From NCBI GenBank assembly GCA_040385825.1, contig JAZKGQ010000026.1, positions 1 to 64,000 on the forward strand: a DNA stretch of 64,000 bases, in the 5' to 3' direction. This stretch comes from JANNNF01 sp040385825. GTDB taxonomy: Bacteria > Pseudomonadota > Alphaproteobacteria > Rhodobacterales > Rhodobacteraceae. This document shows positions 53,581 to 62,621 of this stretch, in pieces. A program made the translations under genes and the position numbers. The stretch's first letter is position 1. Every line of letters starts with the position of its first letter. The notes beneath the pieces are model-generated. The model made no database searches, was not told the origin of the DNA, and saw nothing but the letters and a program-made list of their open reading frames with translations.

Positions 53581-55137
53581 ATGACCGACGAACCGGGCCG
53601 CAAGCGCCGCGCAGGGGGCCGTGCGGGCAACAAGCAACGGGCTGGAACCGCCGTCATCGATCAGATGCCCTGGCGGATTCCGGTCAACCCGGACCGCCCG
53701 ACCGAGCCTCTGGACGGCGAAGGGGTGCAACGCATTCACCGGGGCGCGATGAAGATTCTGTCGGACATCGGCATCGAGTTTCTGAACCCCGAAGCCGTCA
53801 CCATCCTGAAACGCGCAGGCTGCACGGTGAACGGGACCAACGTGCGGATGGACGAGGATTTCGTGATGGAAATGCTGGGCCACGCGCCCGAGCAATTCAC
53901 CATCACGCCGCGCAACCCCGACCGCGAAGTGATCATCGGTGGCAAGCACATGGTGTTTGTCAACGTGTCGTCCCCACCGAATGCCTGGGATCTGGAGCGG
54001 GGCAAACGGTCGGGCGACTTTGAATCCTTCAAGGAATTCATGAAGCTGACGCAGTATTTCAACTGCATCCACATTGCGGGCGGCTATCCGGTTGAGCCGA
54101 TCGACATTCACCCTGCCGTGCGCCATCTGGACTGCCTGTATGAAAAGCTGACCCTGACCGACAAGGTGGTGCACGCCTATTCGCTTGGGGCGGAACGGGT
54201 GGAGGATGTGATGGAGATGACCCGCCTTGCGGGTGGTCTTAGCCAAGCAGAGTTCGACGCCAAACCCCGGATGTACACCAACATCAACTCGGTCAGCCCG
54301 CTGAAGCACGACTACCCGATGCTGGACGGCGCGATGCGGCTGGCCCGGCGCGGCCAGCCGGTGATCGTGACGCCCTTTACCCTTGCGGGGGCCATGGCTC
54401 CGGTGACGATGGCCGGGGCTGTGGCCTTGAGTTTGGCCGAGGCTTTGGCGGCTATTGCCCTGCTGCAATACATCAACCCCGGTTGCCCGGTGGCGATTGG
54501 CACCTTTACCAGCAACGTCGACATGAAATCGGGCGCCCCCGCCTTTGGCACGCCGGAATACATGCGCGCCACGCAGATGACCGGGCAGTTGGTGCGGCAT
54601 TACAAGCTGCCGATGCGGTCGTCGGGGGTCTGTGCCGCCAACGTGCCGGACGGGCAGGCGATGTGGGAAACCTCGAACTCTCTGTGGGCGGCGGTGCAGT
54701 CGGGCACCAACATGGTCTATCACGCGGCGGGCTGGCTGGAGGGGGGGCTGATCGCCAGCCCCGAAAAATTCGTGATGGATTGCGAAGTGTTGCAGATGAT
54801 CCAGCGCTATTTCGAGGAGGCGACCTTTGCCACCACCGACGATGACATTGCGCTGGATGCCATCCGCGAGGTTGGCCCCGGCGGGCATTACTTTGGCTGC
54901 CAGCACACGCAAGACCGCTATTCCACCGCCTTTTACGCGCCCTTCGTTTCCGACTGGCGCAACTATGAAGCGTGGCAGATCGACGGGTCGGTCTGGACGG
55001 CCGAGCGCGCCCACGCGATCTACAAGCAGATCATCAAAGAATTTGAAGCCCCCGAGATGAACGAGGACCACCGCGAAGAACTGCGCCGCTTCGTCGCCAA
55101 ACGCAAGCAAGAGGGTGGCGCGCCGACAGACTTCTGA
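53581..55137 (+). CDS. mttB: MttB-family (non-pyrrolysine) methyltransferase
   Basis: A 518-residue protein of the trimethylamine:corrinoid methyltransferase superfamily. Diagnostic blocks include GEGVQRIHRGAMKILSDIGIEFL, NVSSPPNAWDLERG and GAMAPVTMAGAVALSLAEALA. There is no in-frame TAG, so it belongs to the non-pyrrolysine branch, whose known members demethylate glycine betaine or related methylamines. A corrinoid protein gene is not adjacent. The start at 53581 has GGAGGG six to seven bases upstream. Sarcosine oxidase genes 7 kb away hint at linked betaine use. Confidence 0.88.
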   Translation: MTDEPGRKRRAGGRAGNKQRAGTAVIDQMPWRIPVNPDRPTEPLDGEGVQRIHRGAMKILSDIGIEFLNPEAVTILKRAGCTVNGTNVRMDEDFVMEMLGHAPEQFTITPRNPDREVIIGGKHMVFVNVSSPPNAWDLERGKRSGDFESFKEFMKLTQYFNCIHIAGGYPVEPIDIHPAVRHLDCLYEKLTLTDKVVHAYSLGAERVEDVMEMTRLAGGLSQAEFDAKPRMYTNINSVSPLKHDYPMLDGAMRLARRGQPVIVTPFTLAGAMAPVTMAGAVALSLAEALAAIALLQYINPGCPVAIGTFTSNVDMKSGAPAFGTPEYMRATQMTGQLVRHYKLPMRSSGVCAANVPDGQAMWETSNSLWAAVQSGTNMVYHAAGWLEGGLIASPEKFVMDCEVLQMIQRYFEEATFATTDDDIALDAIREVGPGGHYFGCQHTQDRYSTAFYAPFVSDWRNYEAWQIDGSVWTAERAHAIYKQIIKEFEAPEMNEDHREELRRFVAKRKQEGGAPTDF

Positions 55138-55172
55138 TGGGGTGTCGGGTGCAAGGAGGGCACACTTCCTCG

Positions 55173-55194
55173 CCCCGGCGCAGGCCGGGGCCTC
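55173..55194. repeat. REP-like palindrome in the mttB-DUF4153 gap
   Basis: This copy is identical over 22 bases to the one inside pabB at 29309-29330, with arms CCCCGGC and GCCGGGG around GCAG. It lies 36 bases after the mttB stop codon. Confidence 0.7.
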
Positions 55195-55291
55195 CCGCCA
55201 CGGGATGCTTCGCACAAAGGATGGGGTGATTGCGGCCTTTTGCGCGGCGGGGTAGCTTGCGCGCGATCACCAGACCGCAAGGATGCGCCCG

Positions 55292-57013
55292 ATGGACAGT
55301 TTGACACGCAACCGCCTGCTGATGGCGGCTATCGGGGCGATTGCAGGCATCAGCCTCTATGCCCTGTTCGAGGTGCTGGATCAGGCCCTGTTGCCGGATC
55401 GGGCGGCGCTGTGGCTGACCTGCTTTGCCGCCGTGTTCTTCAGTGCGCTGCTGGCGCTGACCGGCCCGTTGCCGGTGCTGCGCGCCGGGCTGCGCGCCTT
55501 GGTTTTGGCCTTGCTTGTGGCGACGCTGCTGTTCTGGGCGGGCTTGCGCTATGACAGTGTCAGCGGTTTTGCCAACGGGGCGCTGGCGTTTCTGGCGGTG
55601 CTGGTGCTGGCGACATTGCCGCTGCCCTTCATCATCGCCGCCGATGGGCCGGGGTGGCGGGATTACCCCACCCTGTTCAGCCAAAGCTGGACCATTCTGG
55701 TGCGGATGGCGACGGCCTGGGTCTTTGTCGGCGTCGTCTGGCTGGTGGTGTTCCTGTCGGATGCCCTGCTGTCGATGGTCGGCGTGACGCTGATCGGTGA
55801 TGTGATTGAAAACGCGGGCGTCGTGTTTGTCCTGAGCGGTGCCGTGCTGGGCCTGGCCCTGGCGGTGGTGGCCGAACTGTCGGGAATGGTGTCGCCGCAT
55901 CTGGTGCTGCGCTTGTTGCGGCTGTTGTTGCCGGTGGTCGTGGGGGTGATGGCGGTGTTTCTGGTGGCCGTGCCATTGCGCGGCATGACCGGGTTGTTCC
56001 AGAACCTGTCGGCGGGGTTCATCCTGCTGGCGATGGCCGGGGCCGGGATTGCGCTGGTGTCGACGGCGGTGGACCAGACCGATGCCGAGGCCGCCCATCA
56101 CCCGATCATTGCCGGAGCCGCGCGGGCGGCCTGTCTGATGCTGCCCTTGCTGGCGGCGCTTGGGGCGTGGTCGGTCTGGCAGCGCGTCGCCCAATATGGC
56201 TGGACGCCGGAACGCCTGTTCGCGGCCACTGTGGCGATGTTCGCGCTGGCTTACGGCCTCGTCTATGCGCTGGCCGTGCTGCGGGGGGCCATGTGGCGCG
56301 CACAGGTGCGGCGTGGCAACACGCTGATGGCGGTCTTGCTGATGGCGGTGGCGGTGATGTGGCTGACCCCGGTGCTGAACGCCGAGCGCATCTCGGCGCG
56401 CAGTCAGGTGGCGCGCTATACTACCGGCGCGGTGAAGGCCGAGGCGATGGACCTGGCCGCGCTGGCCACCTGGGGCCGCGCGGGGGCGGACGCGCGTGCA
56501 ACCCTTGCAGCCCTGGCCGAAACCGCCGGCCATGAGGCGCTGGCGACCCGTCTGGCACAGGGCGACGGCACCGAAGCCGCGGACCCGGCGGTGGCGGTGG
56601 CGGGCCTTGCGGCGCTGATGCCGCTGCAACCGCCGACCGCCACCGCCACGCGGGATTTCCTGCTGGCGGGGCTGGACGCCTATGCCGTGCAGGACTGGAC
56701 GCTGGCCTGCGGGCGCAGGCAACAGCCGGGGGGCGAACCCGGCTGTCTGATGGTGGTGGCGGACCTGTGGCCGCGCGAACCCGGCGAGGAGGCGATCGTG
56801 CTGCTGGATCAGGGGGGCTGGGCCTTGGTGCAGGGGGCGATCTTCCGCGATGGCAAGACCGAAACCCGGCAGGTCTGGGCCGGGCCGGGCGGCACGCTCG
56901 ACACGCAGACAGCCCTTGCCCTGCTGTCGCAATGGCAGGCCGAGGCCCCGCCTCTGGCCCCGGTGCCGCTGAACCAATTGGGGGTCGAGGGCGGGTTCAT
57001 CCTGCTGCCCTGA
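55292..57013 (+). CDS. DUF4153-family multi-pass membrane protein
   Basis: A 573-residue protein. The first about 370 residues hold some 11-12 hydrophobic helices (for example AALWLTCFAAVFFSALLALTG), and the rest is a soluble domain ending IGGVEGGFILLP-like. Layout and length match DUF4153, proteins of unknown function. The ATG at 55292 has AAGGA eight bases upstream. It is followed by the H-NOX gene after a 63-base gap. Confidence 0.78.
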   Translation: MDSLTRNRLLMAAIGAIAGISLYALFEVLDQALLPDRAALWLTCFAAVFFSALLALTGPLPVLRAGLRALVLALLVATLLFWAGLRYDSVSGFANGALAFLAVLVLATLPLPFIIAADGPGWRDYPTLFSQSWTILVRMATAWVFVGVVWLVVFLSDALLSMVGVTLIGDVIENAGVVFVLSGAVLGLALAVVAELSGMVSPHLVLRLLRLLLPVVVGVMAVFLVAVPLRGMTGLFQNLSAGFILLAMAGAGIALVSTAVDQTDAEAAHHPIIAGAARAACLMLPLLAALGAWSVWQRVAQYGWTPERLFAATVAMFALAYGLVYALAVLRGAMWRAQVRRGNTLMAVLLMAVAVMWLTPVLNAERISARSQVARYTTGAVKAEAMDLAALATWGRAGADARATLAALAETAGHEALATRLAQGDGTEAADPAVAVAGLAALMPLQPPTATATRDFLLAGLDAYAVQDWTLACGRRQQPGGEPGCLMVVADLWPREPGEEAIVLLDQGGWALVQGAIFRDGKTETRQVWAGPGGTLDTQTALALLSQWQAEAPPLAPVPLNQLGVEGGFILLP

Positions 57014-57076
57014 CCCTGTTGGCATGTTGTTAACGACTTGGCGGTAGCCTTGCGGGGAATCAAAGGGGACAGGACG

Positions 57077-57664
57077 ATGCATGGCTTGATCAACCGCGCA
57101 GTACAGTGCTTTCTGCGCGACATGTATGGGCCTGACCTGTGGCTGCGCGTCGTGCAGGACGCAGGCCTGCCCTTCGACAGTTTCGAGCCGATGCTGCGCT
57201 ATGACACCAGCCTGACCGACGGTGTCATCGCCTCGGCCGCCCGCATCCTGAACCGCCCGCGCGAAGCCCTGCTGGAAGATCTGGGCCACTATCTTGTCTC
57301 GCATCACAATCTTGAGGCGTTGCGCCGCCTGCTGCGCTTTGGCGGCGTCAGCTTCGGCGATTTCCTGAACTCGCTGGAGGATTTGCCCGGCCGGGGGCGG
57401 CTGGCGGTGCCGGACCTGAACCTGCCCGATCTGGTGCTGCAAGACCGTGGCGACCAGATCTATGCGCTCAGTTGCCGGTTTGCGCTGCCGGGGGTGGGGC
57501 ATGTGATGCTGGGGCTGCTTCGGGCGATGGCCGATGATTATGGCGCGCTGGTGCTGCTGGACCATGACGGCATGGTGGCGGGGGTCGAGGTGATCTCGAT
57601 TCATCTGGCTGATTCCAGCCATACGCCGGGCCGCCGGTTCGATCTTGCAGCGCCGGTGGGGTAA
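57077..57664 (+). CDS. H-NOX (HNOB)-like sensor lacking the proximal heme histidine
   Basis: A 195-residue protein matching the heme-nitric oxide/oxygen binding family: it opens MHGLINRAVQCFLRDMYG and continues with VVQDAGLPFDSFEPMLRYD. In H-NOX proteins the heme is held by a His near residue 102 and by a Tyr-X-Ser-X-Arg motif near 131. Here position 101 is Glu (SLEDLP), and the second motif reads YALSCR at 129-134, so Ser132 and Arg134 remain but the Tyr position is Ala130. Heme binding may be altered or lost. It is four bases from a GGDEF cyclase gene, as H-NOX genes often are. Confidence 0.82.
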   Translation: MHGLINRAVQCFLRDMYGPDLWLRVVQDAGLPFDSFEPMLRYDTSLTDGVIASAARILNRPREALLEDLGHYLVSHHNLEALRRLLRFGGVSFGDFLNSLEDLPGRGRLAVPDLNLPDLVLQDRGDQIYALSCRFALPGVGHVMLGLLRAMADDYGALVLLDHDGMVAGVEVISIHLADSSHTPGRRFDLAAPVG

Positions 57665-57667
57665 GCC

Positions 57668-58684
57668 ATGGACGGAACGATTTCAGACCGCGTGGCAAGC
57701 CTGGACCGGGTGGCGCTTGACTGGCTGATGCCGATGCATCTGGCCCTGTCGGCCACCGGTCATATCACCAGCGCGGGGTCCACGCTGGTCAAGATGCTGC
57801 CTGGCCAGCGTCTGATCGGGCGCGGCATATTCGACGTGTTCGACCTGCGCCGTCCCGGCGGGGTCACGACGGCAGAAGGGCTGATGGCGCGGGCGGGGCA
57901 ACGGCTGCTGCTGCACCCAAAGGGCTGCCCGGATGATGGCTTGCGCGGGGTGGCTATGCCGATGGCGGACGGGCAGGGGCTGCTGATCAACCTGTCCTTC
58001 GGCATCGGCGTGATCGACGCCGTGCGCCGCCACGCCCTGACCGAAGCCGATTTTGCCGCCACTGACCTGACGGTCGAACTGCTGTATCTGGTCGAGGCCA
58101 AGACAGCGGTTATGGAAGAACTGAAGGGCCTGAACCTGCGGCTGCAAGGGGCCAAGATCGCGGCGGAAGAACAGGCGCTGACCGACCCGCTGACCGGCCT
58201 GCGCAACCGCCGCGCGGCAGACCTGCAACTTGATCTGCTGTTCGCGGGCCGGCGGGCCTTCAGCGTGATGCAGATGGACCTCGATTTCTTCAAGGCGGTG
58301 AACGACAGTCTTGGGCATGCGGCGGGCGATCATGTGCTGCGCGCGGTGGCGCGGGTGCTGCGCGAACAGACCCGCGCCGAAGACTGCGTGGCCCGCATCG
58401 GCGGCGACGAGTTTCTGATCATCTTTCCCGGCCTGTCCGACCCCGCCCTGCTGCGCCAGATCGCCAACCGGATCATTGGCCAGATCAGCCGCCCGATCGG
58501 GTTTGAAGGGCAGGACTGCCGGGTGTCTGCCAGCATCGGCATGGGCCTGTCGACGCAATACGTCAGCCCGCAAAGCCACCGCATGCTGCATGATCTGGAT
58601 GCCGCGCTATATGCCGCCAAACGGGCGGGGCGCGAACAGGCGATGATGGTGGATACGTCGGTGCAAGGCGCGCAGGGCAAGTGA
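57668..58684 (+). CDS. HNOBA-GGDEF diguanylate cyclase
   Basis: A 338-residue protein. Residues 15-140 resemble the H-NOX-associated PAS-like domain (MPMHLALSATGHITSAGSTLVKM, then FDVFDLRRPG), a helical linker follows (VMEELKGLNLRLQGAKIAAE), and the C-terminal GGDEF domain is at 245-249 with an RXXD inhibitory site at 236-239. It probably makes cyclic-di-GMP under control of the H-NOX-like protein encoded just upstream. Confidence 0.88.
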   Translation: MDGTISDRVASLDRVALDWLMPMHLALSATGHITSAGSTLVKMLPGQRLIGRGIFDVFDLRRPGGVTTAEGLMARAGQRLLLHPKGCPDDGLRGVAMPMADGQGLLINLSFGIGVIDAVRRHALTEADFAATDLTVELLYLVEAKTAVMEELKGLNLRLQGAKIAAEEQALTDPLTGLRNRRAADLQLDLLFAGRRAFSVMQMDLDFFKAVNDSLGHAAGDHVLRAVARVLREQTRAEDCVARIGGDEFLIIFPGLSDPALLRQIANRIIGQISRPIGFEGQDCRVSASIGMGLSTQYVSPQSHRMLHDLDAALYAAKRAGREQAMMVDTSVQGAQGK

Positions 58685-58742
58685 ACCTTGCCAGGTCGCC
58701 TCTATGCGACCCGCGGCCAAACATTGTCATCATCAGGGAAAT

Positions 58743-58817
58743 TGGCAGCCCGTAGGGGAGTCGAACCCCTCTTACCAGGTTGAAAACCTGGTGTCCTAAC
58801 CGATAGACGAACGGGCC
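58743..58817 (-). tRNA. tRNA-Glu (anticodon TTC)
   Basis: A 75-base cloverleaf on the minus strand with acceptor stem GGCCCGT pairing with ACGGGCT (one G-U), a 5-bp anticodon stem CCAGG/CCTGG enclosing TTTTCAA (anticodon TTC), T-arm with GGTTCGACTCC, and an encoded 3' CCA. It reads GAA/GAG. Confidence 0.95.
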
Positions 58818-58833
58818 ACTAAGTGGTGTCGGG

Positions 58834-58862
58834 TGCATAATGGGCGGCTTGGCGGTTCGCAA
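58834..58862 (-). promoter_or_regulatory. Promoter of tRNA-Glu
   Basis: On the minus strand, TTGCGA and TATGCA are separated by 17 bases, ending 17 bases before the tRNA 5' end. This is a good sigma70-type match. Confidence 0.5.
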
Positions 58863-58943
58863 GGGAAAAATGCGTCCGGGAGCACAGTCCTAGGCACAGA
58901 GGGCGCGTTTGCAGGCCGCCGCCTAGCCGTCTTGCGCGCGGTG

Positions 58944-60689
<1,746 letters not shown>

Positions 60690-60726
60690 GCGGCTTGTCT
60701 TGCCTCATGCGCCCGCGCGCTGCAAG

Positions 60727-61914
60727 TCAGCCCTTGGCCTCGACGGCGGCATCCCGCAGCGCATGCGCTATCAGGTCAAGCTCGGCCTCGGTCAGGCGGG
60801 TGGGCAGGCGCACATCGCAGGCCCGCATCAGCATGGCGCGGGTTTGCGGCAGTTCGGGCGCATCGCCCAGAAACTGCCAGTTCCAGAACGCCCGTGCATT
60901 GCCCTCGGACAGGCCGAAGATCTGCACCTTCACGCCGCGCGCCGCTGCTGCGGCCTGAAAGCCCATGGCCTGCGCATCGGTCCAGCCGCCCACCAGATTG
61001 AACTGGATGGAATCGGGCGCACGCTGTTCCGGGGGCAGCGCCTCGGGCACCTTCAGCGAGGCGCAGCTGTTCAGCACGGCGGCCACGCGGTCATGCCCGG
61101 TGCGGCCCCTGGCCACCCGGTCGGCCACCAGCGGCAGTTGCGGGCGGATCACCGCAGCCGACAGGTTCTGCATGCGCAGATTGTACAGGGGCAGGCGGTT
61201 CTGCCAGTGGCCAAAGCTGTTTTGCAGCCCCGGATGTTTCTTCCAGTTTTCCTCATAAGCCCCCGACATGATCACCGCGCGGGCGGCAAGTTCGGGATCA
61301 TCCGTCACCAGGATGCCGCCTTCGCCCGCATTGACCAGCTTGTAGGACTGGAAGGAAAAGCACCCCACCCGGCCAATGGTGCCGATGTTGCGGCCGTTCC
61401 AGGTGGTGCCAAGCGAATGGGCCGCATCCTCGATCACCGGAATGCCCGCCGCATCGCACAGCGCCATGATCGCGTCCATGTCAGAGGTATGACCGCGCAT
61501 GTGGCTGATCATCACCGCAGCAGCCCCCGGCAGTTTCGCTGCGAAATCAGCCATGTCCACGCGGTAGTTCGCACCAACCTCGACCAGCACCGGCACGCAG
61601 TCGGCATGCACCACGGCAGACGGGACGGCGGCAAAGGTGAAGGCCGGGATCAGGACCTGCGCGCCGCGCGGCAGGTCCAGCGCCTTGAGCGACAGGAACA
61701 GGGCGGCCGAACAGCTTGACACCGCAAGGGCATAGCGCGCGCCCAGAAGGGCGGCAAACTCGGCCTCCAGCAGCGCCACGGGCGCGCCTTCGGCGGCGGT
61801 GTAGCGGAACAGATCGCCCGAGTTCAGCAGCCGCGCCACCTCGGCCATCGCGGCCTCGGGGATAGGTTCGGCCTCATGGCAGTTGGGGGCAATCGTCTGT
61901 CCGTCGGGGGCCAT
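60727..61914 (-). CDS. DegT/DnrJ/EryC1-family PLP aminotransferase
   Basis: A 395-residue sugar-type aminotransferase. The PLP lysine is in CFSFQSYKLVNAGEGG; the family blocks YALAVSSCSAALFLSLKAL and PVIEDAAHSLG are present. Such enzymes aminate keto-sugars or modify glycans. No sugar-biosynthesis genes lie nearby. The start at 61914 has AGGAAA nine bases upstream; an ATG at 61983 would add 23 residues. Confidence 0.82.
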   Translation of the reverse strand: MAPDGQTIAPNCHEAEPIPEAAMAEVARLLNSGDLFRYTAAEGAPVALLEAEFAALLGARYALAVSSCSAALFLSLKALDLPRGAQVLIPAFTFAAVPSAVVHADCVPVLVEVGANYRVDMADFAAKLPGAAAVMISHMRGHTSDMDAIMALCDAAGIPVIEDAAHSLGTTWNGRNIGTIGRVGCFSFQSYKLVNAGEGGILVTDDPELAARAVIMSGAYEENWKKHPGLQNSFGHWQNRLPLYNLRMQNLSAAVIRPQLPLVADRVARGRTGHDRVAAVLNSCASLKVPEALPPEQRAPDSIQFNLVGGWTDAQAMGFQAAAAARGVKVQIFGLSEGNARAFWNWQFLGDAPELPQTRAMLMRACDVRLPTRLTEAELDLIAHALRDAAVEAKG

Positions 61915-62078
61915 CTTGCAGCTTTCCTGAAACTGATCTTCGGGAAATCTGTAAATGCAGCCGGGCCGCAACGCCAGTGACATGTTGATGACGGGGGCGG
62001 AAAGCCGCCGAAACGCCGCGACGGGCACAAGGCACTGGCCGGGGGCCAGGGCGCAAAGGTCGGTTCTTCCCCGCCGTC

Positions 62079-62621
62079 TTACCGCACCGCGGCCCGCGCG
62101 GCGACGGCCTGCGCGGCCTCGGCCAGTTCGTGCCAGGCGGTGCGCGCCATCGACCGGAACACCAGCAGGTCAAACGACGTGTCCCCGCTGCGGATGACGA
62201 CGGCGTTCATGTGGTTCAGCGGTGCCCTTGCCGCCGTCCCGACGGGAAACGCCGCCAGCCGCAGGTCCAGTGGCAGCAGACGCGCCAGCACCTCGACGCT
62301 GGCGGGGCCAGTGATGGACAGGCAGGTCCAGCCACCGGACTGGTCGGTGACGGCGGCCCCCTCCAGCACCGGGGCGGCCACGCCCAGCAAGAACGCCTGA
62401 TCCCGCCCGGTCCAGATGATGCGGGCGGCCCCTTTGGTCTGCATCTCATTCGGGCCGGGCATCGACAGGCCCAGGGGCTTCAGCCCCTTGTTTGCCGGTT
62501 TTGCCCCGCCCGGATACAGCGCGACCGAGGTGATCGGCCCCACGTCAACCTCGGCCAGCGTCACGCCACCAAGGGTCAACTGCCGCCCGTCCAGCGCGGA
62601 TTTTGCTATCAGTTCAGGCAC
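62079..62621 (-). CDS. soxG: Sarcosine oxidase gamma subunit
   Basis: A 180-residue subunit of heterotetrameric sarcosine oxidase, a member of the aminomethyltransferase-like fold. The blocks GGAKPANKGLKPLGLSMPGPNE and HMNAVVIRSGDTSFDLLVFRSMA fit SoxG. The start is the GTG at 62621, which overlaps the soxA stop by eight bases. It forms the last gene of a soxBDAG-type operon whose other genes run beyond the window. Confidence 0.88.
   Translation of the reverse strand: MPELIAKSALDGRQLTLGGVTLAEVDVGPITSVALYPGGAKPANKGLKPLGLSMPGPNEMQTKGAARIIWTGRDQAFLLGVAAPVLEGAAVTDQSGGWTCLSITGPASVEVLARLLPLDLRLAAFPVGTAARAPLNHMNAVVIRSGDTSFDLLVFRSMARTAWHELAEAAQAVAARAAVR

Noticed and set aside
53581..55137. Pyrrolysine-containing trimethylamine methyltransferase
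   Set aside because: No in-frame TAG occurs in the gene, so it belongs to the non-pyrrolysine branch.
55034..57622. An 862-residue minus-strand frame across DUF4153
   Set aside because: It is very rich in Gln, His and Arg and lies opposite real genes; it has no recognisable domain and is an antisense artefact.
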